Below are positions 32,564 to 41,890 of a stretch of DNA of 41,966 nt, in pieces. The DNA lies in assembly GCA_964585305.1 (NCBI GenBank), contig CAZPDM010000031.1, positions 1-41,966 on the forward strand, given 5' to 3'. A program made the position numbers and the translations under genes. Every line of letters starts with the position of its first letter. Within the stretch, counting starts at the first letter, position 1. The notes under the pieces were generated by a model. It ran no database searches, had not been told where the DNA came from, and saw only the letters and a program-made list of their open reading frames with translations. Source of the DNA: CAZPDM01 sp964585305. Its GTDB lineage: Bacteria > Planctomycetota > Uabimicrobiia > Uabimicrobiales > JABWCH01.

Positions 32564-35500
32564 TTATGGCCTAAATAAATTCCATTTTTTACGCTTTTCC
32601 CAAAGAGTCTTACGGCTAAAACCCAAAATTTTAGCCAATTGGCTGTCATTATACTGGCTTTGTTTATTTTCAACAAAAAGACGTGCATAATCATCGACAG
32701 ACAATTCCTGTGAAAAAAAATCTATCGCTTTAGCATTCGCAGTATTTACAAGATTTTTAAAGTGAGCTGCAATGAGTTCTTGATCGTCATTTAAGCTAAG
32801 TACTTTGTATAAAGTATTTCTTAGTTCGCGAACATTTCCAGGCCAAGTATAATGCATTAAAATAGCAAGAGCATTTTTATCTATGCTGCGAATTTGTGTT
32901 TTAGTTTCTTGGGAAAACTCATGTAAGAAATGTTCTACAAGAATAGGAATATCTTCTTTTCGCTCCCGTAAAGGAGGAATAATGATTTCGACTACTTTTA
33001 ATCTGAAAAGCAAGTCTTCGCGAAATATTCCTTTGCTTACCAAATCATTTAGTTGTTTGTTGGAAGCAGAAATAATTCGTACATCTATGGGGATTTCATC
33101 TTTTCCACCAACTCTTCGAATTACACCGTTTTCTAGCACTCGTAGCAAATTAGCTTGCATACTTGGACTCATATCCCCAACTTCATCTAAGAACAACGTG
33201 CCACCATCAGCCAGTTCAAAAAGGCCTTTTTTATCAGTATAAGCTCCCGTAAACGATCCTTTGACATGTCCAAATAATTCGCTTGCCAATAGAGTATCAC
33301 TTAATGCCGCACAATTTTCAGATAGGAAATTTTTATCTTTACGACAACCACTAAAATGAATCGCCCGTGCAACAAGTTCTTTTCCCGTTCCACTTTCACC
33401 ATAAATTTGGACAGGGATATTTTTATCTGTAATTTTTTCTAATATTTTAAAAATTTCCTGCATTGCAGAGCTGCGACCTATAAGATTATGATATTGAAAT
33501 TTTTCGACCAATTCATTTTGATTACGTTGAAGAATTATTTTTGCTTCCTGTAATTCTTCTTCACGACGTTCTATTTTTTGAGTCAACTTCATGTTAGCAG
33601 CTGATAATTTTTGATTAAGACGTTCAATCTGATCTTTATTTTTCTTAAGTTCTTCCTGTTTTTGCAGATTTTCTGTTAGTAATCTAGCATTTTCAATTGC
33701 TATAGCAGCTTGGTCTGCAAAAGATTCTAATAATTCTTTATCATCTTCAGAAAAAACTGCCTTTTCAAAACGATTATCAAGATAAAGTGCCCCAATAATT
33801 TTTTCTTTTATACGTAATGGTACAGCTAAAATAGAATGAAGTTTTAATTCTGTGACACTACGATACCCATCAAATCTTTCATCTTGTGTCGCATCTTTAG
33901 TTAAAATTGGAATTCCTGTACGAATAATATTTTCTGTAATAGAATGACTGACTTCAAAATGCGGATTTTTTATATCTTCCTTTTCAAAATTTCTAGCAAT
34001 TTCAACACCCTTTTCTTCTATTTCTATTTTATTTTTATCTTGTGGTGCTAAAATTATAAATCCTCTTTCTGCTTGAGTCAGTTCAATAGCTGTATCCATG
34101 ATAATATCAAGCAATTTTCTTACATTATGCTCACTATTAAGTTTTTGATTGATTTCTACTAGCTTTTTTAGCCTTTCAATTTGACGGCGTTGTTCTTGAA
34201 AATTTTGTTTTTCAATAACTATACGATAGTCAGAAAGAACACTTTCGAGTTCTTTATCGCTTTTAGGCTTTGTTATATCACTTAATTTTTTCTTCGCAGT
34301 AATGCCTTTAAGGTTGCTAGCAGATTTTTCATTTTGTGCTTTTTTATCAAGAGAAGACTGCTCTTTATTTGAGTCAATTTGTTCTTGAATATCATATATA
34401 CTATTCATTTCAGCATTTGTTTGATCTTTTTTATCACTTTGTAGCTGATTAAGATCGCTACTTAAATCTTTAGTCAAATGAGAAATAATATCTTTTACTT
34501 CAACAAGTATAGAATTTTTTACAAATGTTTCCTGAATTTCAGGGGAAAGTTTACTAATCTGAGTTTCAAGTAGTTGTAAACTTAAACGAAAATATTCAAT
34601 TGATTTAGCAATATTTCCATTGGCACGATAAGCCGACCCTATATAAAATAGGACTTGATAATGATAGAGACTATAATGAAATTTTTCAATAAGATTCAGT
34701 GTTTCCTGGCCAATTTCTAAAATTAACGCAGGCGGTTGTTCACTACCACAATCTAATTCCAATTTAGCAATGTTTATTTGAATTTTTCTTAGTGGCGTTG
34801 ACTCTACTTCAAATTCCTGTCGTGCTTGTCCCCAAACTTGTAAAGCAGCTTGTTCATTTTTATAAGCCAAAAGACGAATCAATTCGCTCATAATAATAAT
34901 TTGACAACTGCGTTCGGTTTTATATCTTTTGCAAGCATCCCAAGCATCTCGATAAAGATCTTCAGAAGTTGCTATAAAATTTTCTTGTTTTTGTAAAAAA
35001 ACAATACGTGCTTTATTAAGAGAAATCCATGGTCGAAAATTTTTCAATCCTTCTTTCTTAGCCAAAATACTTAATTGATTTAAAAGATTTGTAGCTTTTT
35101 TCCAAGCAGATAAAAAACAATATACTTCAATCATTTCTAATAAAAAACGTATTTGCCATTGAGGAAAACGATGTTGTTGAGATAAATCCAAACCTTTTTG
35201 TAGCGTTGCAAGTGCCAAAGCATATTGACCTTCATATTTCTGATTCCAAGCTAAGGAAAAATAAAATTGCAGCTGAAGTAATATATTTTTTAAACTACAA
35301 GCCATATTTAATCCATCTTGTAGATAGGTTTCTCTGGATACTAAACATTCAATGATACTATCAGATAGTAAATATTGGTAGAGATTTAAGCATATTTCTT
35401 TTTGTTCACTTTCGGCAAACCATGTTTGCAAAATCGCTAATCCTTTGCTTAAACTCTGGCTACTTTCTTCTATCAATTTTTGACTAAATTGCACTTTGGC

Positions 35501-37861
35501 TTTTAAGCCATAATATATCGCCTGCCAAAATTCACTAGGCTCCGAAAGGTTTTGCTTAAGTACTTTAAGATATTGGTTGCAAACTTCATAATTTCGCTCT
35601 TGCCGAGAAATTTGCAGCATACATGTCAATAAATATCCATCTTTTGTCCAATTATTTATTTTTTCAATAGATTGATGTACAAACGCATATTTTTGTAAAT
35701 TCCACCCCCAAGTGATCATCTCTCTTAATGATTCCGGGATGATTTGCTCCATTTCTTCTGTCTTTTGCCAATGTTCCCACCAAAAATTAGCTGCTGATTC
35801 GAGTCCCATTTTAAGAAAAATTGATAATATTTTAGAACAATATATAAGGATTGATTTATTTTGATGGTTTAATAACAACAAGTCTGCCAGAAGAATATCT
35901 CGATACGGTAAAATTTGATATTGGCGAATTGTTTCGATCATTCTATTGATGGATGATTTTAAATGAGAACGGGATTCTTGAAAATATTGATTTATACTTA
36001 AACTTTCTGTTGCCAGCAATAGCCCATTTTTTTGGAGAAAATTATTTCTGATAAGTTCTATGAAAATTAAGAACTCACGATCTAGTGGAGAACATCCTAA
36101 ACAAACTAAGTCCCAGGGAAGATTCCAACCTGCCACAATTAACCAGTCTAAGATTTTTAAAGTATCCTTAGAAAATAAGGATAACCATTCTTTAATAGCT
36201 TCTTTCAATGTTTTAGGAACTTCTAAATCTTCTATTGCCTTTGCAAGACACCAAGTTTGTTGCTCTCGATAAAGAAAGTTTTTCTGTATAAGAATCTTCA
36301 ATACTAATTCAACATACAATGGATTATTTTCAGTAATTTGGCTAATATACTGACTAAATTTTTCTGGAGCTTGTGATAGACCTAGACTTTGTGCAATAAA
36401 ATATTGTGTATCGGAATAAGAAAAATTTCTTTTTTCAACAATTCTTACTACATTCTTTGTTAAATTATCTTCTGATAAACGCAAAAGAAAATTATCAAAT
36501 GCTTCGGAATATTCTATTGTGCAAGTGATCATAATATAAAATTGATAGGAACTATTCTTAGTAGTACTTATGTTTAAGATAAGATATTTTATATAGTCCC
36601 ATAATTCTGGCGATGCTAAATCTAAATTAGAAATAAAAAGAATTGTCGGTTGATTTAGTAAATTTTGAATAATGCCTTGTCTAATATGATAATAATTGGT
36701 ATTAAAATTATTGTATGAAAAAGATAGAAATGATGAAATTGTATCTACTTTATTTATATTATTTTCTTCTACAAAACTTTGTAAATTATCTGAAATTTCT
36801 ATTAAAGGAAATGCTCGATTTGGTACGCAATTCCAATGAATAATTTGGTGTTTTTTTAATGATAAATTTTTACAAAGTGCTTTAGCACATCTAATAATAT
36901 GCGGCCCAATTTCAGATCCACATTTCCAAATTTGAGCAAAAACTTCATTATTTTTTTGAGAAAAAAAATCAGTTATATTTTTTTCTATATCTGATAAATT
37001 CCAATGTGCATTAAGAAGAAACCGACGACGTGGTATATTAGGATGCAATTGTGGGTATGCAGATTCAATCATTTCCCAAAATTCCTGCGCATCACTTAAA
37101 CGTTCACTAGGATTTTCTGCAAGACATTTTCGTAAAGCAGAAAGTAAAGGCTCCAAGATATTAAAAGAAGGCAAATGGCTTTGTGTATTATTTATCGGAT
37201 GCAATTCTTTAGCTTGTGAAATATATTTATTAAGGACATCAGTTTTTTCACCTGTATATGTTTGAAACCAAACTAATGCAAGATAATATAAGTCATCTCG
37301 CGTTTCTTGATGATCAAGAGTTATATCAATCCCTACTTGATGCCAAGCTAAACATAAACCTTCTGGTACATTACAAAACATTATATTATTATAAGAAAAA
37401 TTGCCAAGAATAATTTCTTGATCATGCAGTTCTTGCAAAGCAGCTAATAATTCTACAAACTGAGGAGTAAGAGAATGAGGAGATTCACGATATTCGTTTA
37501 AAAATTTCCAATTTTTTTGGGGCGTAACAAAATAGACTGCAAGATTTTTATTGATTAAAATTTCAGGACAAAAAGACTGAATTTGTTGACAAATAGGCAA
37601 GTTTGTACTTAGATCAATTTCTCCAAAATCAGAATATGGAATCAAAAATTTTTTTTCTACTTCTTGCGACCAAGTTACTAAACTACGATAATAAGTTACC
37701 AAAGACTGCCAAAAATGAGATGTCTCTAGTTTTTCAAAAATAACTAAATTCCAAATAACATCTCCACCATGTAGAGCATCTTTAGCTGTAAACCAATGCT
37801 GATTATTAAATTGGCCTATATATTTTTGTAATTGATAGCGTTGGGGTAAAAAAGTATCCAT
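32564..37861 (-). CDS. Giant sigma-54 activator with pseudokinase, STAND-like, TPR and GAF
   Basis: The start is the ATG at 37861 (MDTFLPQRYQL), with a TTG 15 bases earlier as an alternative; 1765 residues. Domains in order: a Ser/Thr kinase-like domain (about 1-270) in which the HRDxKxxN position reads LGNFSYNN (152-159) and no DFG is seen, so a pseudokinase. A STAND/AAA-like region (about 290-560) has a P-loop position reading GSEIGPH (315-321), lacking Lys. TPR-like helices (about 600-1130) follow, then a linker, GAF (about 1240-1405) and coiled coil (to 1460). A sigma-54 AAA+ domain has Walker A GESGTGKE from 1488 and GSFTGA at 1535-1540. A Fis-type HTH (about 1720-1765, SQLAKILGFSRKTLWEKRKK) ends it. 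It probably turns a ligand signal into sigma-54 promoter activation. Confidence 0.9.
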   Translation of the reverse strand: MDTFLPQRYQLQKYIGQFNNQHWFTAKDALHGGDVIWNLVIFEKLETSHFWQSLVTYYRSLVTWSQEVEKKFLIPYSDFGEIDLSTNLPICQQIQSFCPEILINKNLAVYFVTPQKNWKFLNEYRESPHSLTPQFVELLAALQELHDQEIILGNFSYNNIMFCNVPEGLCLAWHQVGIDITLDHQETRDDLYYLALVWFQTYTGEKTDVLNKYISQAKELHPINNTQSHLPSFNILEPLLSALRKCLAENPSERLSDAQEFWEMIESAYPQLHPNIPRRRFLLNAHWNLSDIEKNITDFFSQKNNEVFAQIWKCGSEIGPHIIRCAKALCKNLSLKKHQIIHWNCVPNRAFPLIEISDNLQSFVEENNINKVDTISSFLSFSYNNFNTNYYHIRQGIIQNLLNQPTILFISNLDLASPELWDYIKYLILNISTTKNSSYQFYIMITCTIEYSEAFDNFLLRLSEDNLTKNVVRIVEKRNFSYSDTQYFIAQSLGLSQAPEKFSQYISQITENNPLYVELVLKILIQKNFLYREQQTWCLAKAIEDLEVPKTLKEAIKEWLSLFSKDTLKILDWLIVAGWNLPWDLVCLGCSPLDREFLIFIELIRNNFLQKNGLLLATESLSINQYFQESRSHLKSSINRMIETIRQYQILPYRDILLADLLLLNHQNKSILIYCSKILSIFLKMGLESAANFWWEHWQKTEEMEQIIPESLREMITWGWNLQKYAFVHQSIEKINNWTKDGYLLTCMLQISRQERNYEVCNQYLKVLKQNLSEPSEFWQAIYYGLKAKVQFSQKLIEESSQSLSKGLAILQTWFAESEQKEICLNLYQYLLSDSIIECLVSRETYLQDGLNMACSLKNILLQLQFYFSLAWNQKYEGQYALALATLQKGLDLSQQHRFPQWQIRFLLEMIEVYCFLSAWKKATNLLNQLSILAKKEGLKNFRPWISLNKARIVFLQKQENFIATSEDLYRDAWDACKRYKTERSCQIIIMSELIRLLAYKNEQAALQVWGQARQEFEVESTPLRKIQINIAKLELDCGSEQPPALILEIGQETLNLIEKFHYSLYHYQVLFYIGSAYRANGNIAKSIEYFRLSLQLLETQISKLSPEIQETFVKNSILVEVKDIISHLTKDLSSDLNQLQSDKKDQTNAEMNSIYDIQEQIDSNKEQSSLDKKAQNEKSASNLKGITAKKKLSDITKPKSDKELESVLSDYRIVIEKQNFQEQRRQIERLKKLVEINQKLNSEHNVRKLLDIIMDTAIELTQAERGFIILAPQDKNKIEIEEKGVEIARNFEKEDIKNPHFEVSHSITENIIRTGIPILTKDATQDERFDGYRSVTELKLHSILAVPLRIKEKIIGALYLDNRFEKAVFSEDDKELLESFADQAAIAIENARLLTENLQKQEELKKNKDQIERLNQKLSAANMKLTQKIERREEELQEAKIILQRNQNELVEKFQYHNLIGRSSAMQEIFKILEKITDKNIPVQIYGESGTGKELVARAIHFSGCRKDKNFLSENCAALSDTLLASELFGHVKGSFTGAYTDKKGLFELADGGTLFLDEVGDMSPSMQANLLRVLENGVIRRVGGKDEIPIDVRIISASNKQLNDLVSKGIFREDLLFRLKVVEIIIPPLRERKEDIPILVEHFLHEFSQETKTQIRSIDKNALAILMHYTWPGNVRELRNTLYKVLSLNDDQELIAAHFKNLVNTANAKAIDFFSQELSVDDYARLFVENKQSQYNDSQLAKILGFSRKTLWEKRKKWNLFRP

Positions 37862-37909
37862 AATATTCACTTTCAATCTTTTTTAAACCGTTCTATTTGG
37901 AAAAACGTT

Positions 37910-37938
37910 ATCTTACCTTAATTATCTAGAAATTGCAA
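37910..37938 (-). promoter_or_regulatory. Candidate promoter for six-gene minus-strand run
   Basis: On the minus strand TTGCAA (37938-37933) and TAAGAT (37915-37910) are 17 bp apart, each matching 4 of 6 consensus positions. They lie about 50 bp before the giant regulator's ATG. It is a plausible but weak match. Confidence 0.35.
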
Positions 37939-37960
37939 ACTTTACTTTTTTTTCCTCTAA

Positions 37961-37999
37961 AAAAACAACTGAATAATTAAAAATCATTCAGTTGTTTTT
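37961..37999 (-). terminator. Terminator of ligase-like gene
   Basis: AAAAACAACTGAAT (37961-37974) and ATTCAGTTGTTTTT (37986-37999) form a 14-bp stem with an 11-nt loop. On the minus strand it ends in a T-rich run just after the stop codon of the gene at 38004. It separates that gene from the giant regulator downstream. Confidence 0.85.
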
Positions 38000-38003
38000 C
38001 CAT

Positions 38004-41000
38004 CTATTCCTGTAATAATTTGCTAATATCTTTTAACTTATTTGAAATAGCTGTATATTGTTCAAAAATCTTATCATTTTTAATTCCTAATATTTCTTCA
38101 GAATAATAAGAAATCATTTCTGTACAAAGTATTTGATATTCATCTAAAAATTTTTGTTGTTGCGGTATAAGTTTTTGAAAATTTGTTGTCCAAAAGCGTT
38201 GCATAGCTTGCTGCTGCTCTAATATTATTGTAATATTGCGTGTAGGGTTTTGCTCATTTTCTAGTTCTACCATAACTTGCAAATTATTTCTTCTATGAAA
38301 TTGATCAATATGATCAGTATTTGAATTGTCTTCAATTATAGGATTTTGAACACCGTCTTCTATATCTTTTTTGTGTGATTTCAGCCAGATTTGTTGCAAA
38401 TTTTCGACTGCTATTTGACAGCAAAATTTCCATTTTATAGAATTATGTAATTTTTTTATTTGTTCAGAACTATCAACCACATCTAAATTTTTATTATTAT
38501 CGCTAACAAAATTATTTTTCTCTAAAGTTTCTTTAATTTCTGATAGTATTGATTGAATTTCTAAAGACTCCGGAGGTTTTTGATAAAATACTTGAGCTAA
38601 TTTTAGCCATTCAAACATTAAGCTTATGATTGTATAAAAATAATCTTGTTGTTGTTGCCAAGGAGAAGACCAACATAAAATACTATTTGCAAATTTACGT
38701 ACAGATAAATACCATTCTGCAGATTCCGATGTAAAATTGCTATTCCTATTCAACAAAGATTGTGATTGAGTAAATAGTATTTCTACTTTAGGAAAAAACT
38801 CCAATCCTGCGGTAATGTCTTCCTTTGTCATAGTAGCCATAGGAATTGCTGCTATCTTTTGCCAAGGTTCAGGAAAGCCCTTTATATATTTTCCTACTTC
38901 TTGGATTAAAGCAATTGATGGATTAAGAGAAAGCTGAAGTAATTCATAAGAAAAAAATGTTTCTGTTTCTAAATAACGGCTTTGAAAATCTGCAAAAAAG
39001 CGACTGCTCCGAATAGATGGTTGAGCCTCTGAAAGAAGATTTGGTGCGTCGTTTTCCATGTCTTCTAATAAATTGAGTAAGGGATATATGTCAATATATC
39101 TTTGAAAAAACCGACTTTCAAAATGTCGGCTATACTCATTATAATCGTTTTTCAATTTTTGCCAAAGAGAGATCCGATATTTACTCCCATAATTCCATCG
39201 TTGAAGTTGCCCAGATCTTTTTGAATCTTCGTAATCGCGTTCCAGCAATAAAAAAAGATCATGAATTTTATTTAGTGAGGAAATCATTTTATCTCTGTTA
39301 CGTTCATAGCAAGCTACATAATTGTCCATATCATAATTAAAATAATTACTAAATTCTTGAAATTTAGGAGCGGAAGGATCTGTAACTTGAAAACGTGCTG
39401 TCATAATATCTTCATATTGTAAGTTGCTTTTTTTGCTATTGCCCTTTTGTATATTAGGAATAAACGATATAACTGCTTTATATTTTCCAGGTAAAATATA
39501 ATTTCCTAATGCAGCTTGAAAGGAAAATTTTCCTTGCTGCACTTCAATTAAATTTCTCGTAATTGTTACTTCCCCTAAAGGATGACAACGAAAAATTGCT
39601 ATTTCTAAAAGAGTTCCATCAGAAAAATTGCAGATTCCCGAATTTTGCCAAATTGTTTTAGTTCCTTCTTTTTGAAACTGCCATGACTCAAAAGTTAGGG
39701 AATGTAAAGGAGGAGATAGTATATTTTGAGATGTTGGAGTAAGCTGAGTATGTGTAAATACAGCTTCGTTTAAAAAAGGTTGCTGAGATGATTTATCTTG
39801 TTCTTGTTTATTTTTATCTTCTTCTTTTTTAAGAATTTCTTGTTTTATATTCGACTCTGGTTTTGTAGCAACGAATGTTTCTATTTTTTTTACTTCTGTA
39901 TTTGCTGCTGCTTTTAAATAAGATTCTGCATATTCTAAAATAAACTGATCTCTAGGATTTTGGCATTTTTGCAAACGAGACTTGCTTTGCATTTTCGCTT
40001 GCTGAATCATAGATTGAGCATTTTTTCTATCGCCTTCAACATGGAATGCCAAGGCTAATCCCAATGTTATAGAAGGATGGTGAGGATATTGGGCAGAATA
40101 TTCTTTGGCATATTTTTTCATTATTGCAACATCAGCGTTCTGTTCTTTACAAATAAAACTCCAGAATATCCAAAGACTAGGAAGAAATGGATTCTTTTTA
40201 GAGAAACTTTCTAAAGACTGTACTGCAGCAGTAATTTCTGCTGATTTTGCTAAAAAAATTCCCTGATATAATTTATATGAACCCAATTTAGGAATTTTGT
40301 TGAGCCACAAAAATCTTGATAAATTCGCTTTTACCCAATCTGGATTTTCTAAATAAAGATCATTCAAAATTGCCCCAAAATTAAGACGGAAAGTTAAAGT
40401 AAATAAATTTTCATATTTTGTTTCCGGGATAACAGACATAAACTGAGCGCGCATTCCTAATGTATTTGTGAAAAAAGAAGTACGATAAGAATAATAAAAA
40501 CGTCCGAAATCAAATAAAGAAATTTTCCATGCCCAACCAAAAATCATTATTATAAGAACAATTGCGAAAGCTCGAGTACATTGTCTCAACTTAAGCAGTG
40601 TGTTTTTTTCCGGTATTTTATTAGGAATATCATTTTGTTCTTTTTGACTAATAACAGTTAACCATGCCAACAGTAGGCAAAAGAAATATTGCCCATATAC
40701 ATGTGTCAAGGAAATAGAGAATTGGCTATCCAACAAGAGCATGATCAAGCCTGATATAAGTGCCCAAGTTTGGATATCTAAAGAATCAGAAATTTTTTTC
40801 TGGAGAATATTCTTATAGGCAATGCTTATTGTATAAAAAATTGCACTTAAAAATATAAGAAGCCCTATCAAACCAGTTTCTAGCCAAATTTCTAAAAAAA
40901 AATTGTGGCAAGATTCAATTAAATCCGCAGTATAGTAACCCGAAAAAACATTAGGAGATGCTTGATTAGCAAAAGTTATTATAAAATTTCCAATTCCCCA

Positions 41001-41840
41001 ACCAAATAAAAATCTAAATGGATCGCTACAAATAATTTGCCAAGTATCTTGCCATATAAGAAGTCTAATTTCTAAAGATGGCCAAATTTTTTCTATAATA
41101 TTCGATCGAAATTGCCAAATTATAAAAGAAAACAAAATTACTATAAGCCACATATAGGAACGATTTTTAGGAAAATTAAGATAACTATAAATAAATATAG
41201 CAATAAGAGAGGAGAAAATTGCAGCCTTAGCAGAGCATATTATTAACCCCATCATTAAAATCAAAAAAGATAGCAAATATAAACAAGCTATTCTATATTT
41301 TTTTTGTTTCCAACTTCCTATACTTAAAATTATGGAAAGTACACAGCCAAAACCTAAAACAGAACCAACAATATTAGGATTTCCTAAAAAGAATCCAAAT
41401 GTATTTTGAGAAGAATATACCAATGCTCGTCCTAAGTAAGATAAGGCAATTAAATTTATAGGAACTAAACTGATTGGCCAGATCCAAAGGCATATTTGTC
41501 GGTTACGTTGAATCAGTTCATAGCTCCCCCAAAGAAATGTTAAAAACATACTCCAACGTAATAAAGAATCTATATGCAAAATATATTCATTACTCCATAA
41601 AAGTGTGAATACTAACCAAATGAAATATATCCCCCATATACCAAGCGTTTTTAATGAATAAAAATTAAGATGTTCTTGCCACCAAAGACGACGAATAAGA
41701 TAAATTACAAATAATCCCCAAGCGATAGTACCAAATAAAAAAAATCCTGGGTAAGTCGGAATATAAAAAGCATGACTAAATCCAAATAAAAAAAGAAGAA
41801 GAAAGAGAAAATATATTATCTTAATCTGCATTTGTTTCAT
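38004..41840 (-). CDS. O-antigen-ligase-like membrane protein with long soluble C-terminus
   Basis: Of 1278 residues, about 1-450 contain roughly twelve membrane segments with Wzy/WaaL-type features: FFLGNPNIVGSVLGFG, then FGWGIGNFIITFANQ and a loop before SCHNFFLEIWLETGLIGLL. These match the O-antigen ligase/polymerase family, which joins glycans on the periplasmic side. TPR-like helices (about 540-640) and a Glu/Lys-rich linker follow. A beta-sandwich-like domain (about 715-825, with LPGKYKAVISF) comes next, then a long helical region to the end with no recognised domain. The ATG at 41840 has no visible ribosome site; the hairpin at 41849-41890 lies just 8 nt away. In-frame upstream codons reach a stop with no other start codon, so the 5' region may have been altered. 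Confidence 0.78.
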   Translation of the reverse strand: MKQMQIKIIYFLFLLLFLFGFSHAFYIPTYPGFFLFGTIAWGLFVIYLIRRLWWQEHLNFYSLKTLGIWGIYFIWLVFTLLWSNEYILHIDSLLRWSMFLTFLWGSYELIQRNRQICLWIWPISLVPINLIALSYLGRALVYSSQNTFGFFLGNPNIVGSVLGFGCVLSIILSIGSWKQKKYRIACLYLLSFLILMMGLIICSAKAAIFSSLIAIFIYSYLNFPKNRSYMWLIVILFSFIIWQFRSNIIEKIWPSLEIRLLIWQDTWQIICSDPFRFLFGWGIGNFIITFANQASPNVFSGYYTADLIESCHNFFLEIWLETGLIGLLIFLSAIFYTISIAYKNILQKKISDSLDIQTWALISGLIMLLLDSQFSISLTHVYGQYFFCLLLAWLTVISQKEQNDIPNKIPEKNTLLKLRQCTRAFAIVLIIMIFGWAWKISLFDFGRFYYSYRTSFFTNTLGMRAQFMSVIPETKYENLFTLTFRLNFGAILNDLYLENPDWVKANLSRFLWLNKIPKLGSYKLYQGIFLAKSAEITAAVQSLESFSKKNPFLPSLWIFWSFICKEQNADVAIMKKYAKEYSAQYPHHPSITLGLALAFHVEGDRKNAQSMIQQAKMQSKSRLQKCQNPRDQFILEYAESYLKAAANTEVKKIETFVATKPESNIKQEILKKEEDKNKQEQDKSSQQPFLNEAVFTHTQLTPTSQNILSPPLHSLTFESWQFQKEGTKTIWQNSGICNFSDGTLLEIAIFRCHPLGEVTITRNLIEVQQGKFSFQAALGNYILPGKYKAVISFIPNIQKGNSKKSNLQYEDIMTARFQVTDPSAPKFQEFSNYFNYDMDNYVACYERNRDKMISSLNKIHDLFLLLERDYEDSKRSGQLQRWNYGSKYRISLWQKLKNDYNEYSRHFESRFFQRYIDIYPLLNLLEDMENDAPNLLSEAQPSIRSSRFFADFQSRYLETETFFSYELLQLSLNPSIALIQEVGKYIKGFPEPWQKIAAIPMATMTKEDITAGLEFFPKVEILFTQSQSLLNRNSNFTSESAEWYLSVRKFANSILCWSSPWQQQQDYFYTIISLMFEWLKLAQVFYQKPPESLEIQSILSEIKETLEKNNFVSDNNKNLDVVDSSEQIKKLHNSIKWKFCCQIAVENLQQIWLKSHKKDIEDGVQNPIIEDNSNTDHIDQFHRRNNLQVMVELENEQNPTRNITIILEQQQAMQRFWTTNFQKLIPQQQKFLDEYQILCTEMISYYSEEILGIKNDKIFEQYTAISNKLKDISKLLQE

Positions 41841-41848
41841 AAAATATT

Positions 41849-41890
41849 CACGGTGGAAACCCCAGCCTTTAGGCTTGGGAGGAAACCGTG
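41849..41890 (+). mobile_element. Hairpin resembling IS200/IS605 right end (TnpB/omega-RNA type)
   Basis: CACGGT (41849-41854) and ACCGTG (41885-41890) enclose an inner hairpin CCCCAGCC-TTTA-GGCTTGGG followed by AGGA. A CCCC-stem-TTTA/TTCA-stem-GGGGAGGA layout is typical of the right end of IS200/IS605-family elements, where it forms the 3' scaffold of the TnpB guide RNA. In that orientation tnpB would lie to the left on the plus strand, but that space is the ligase gene, so this would be an orphan end or a short non-autonomous relic. No transposase is seen in the remaining 76 bases to the window edge. Confidence 0.45.
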
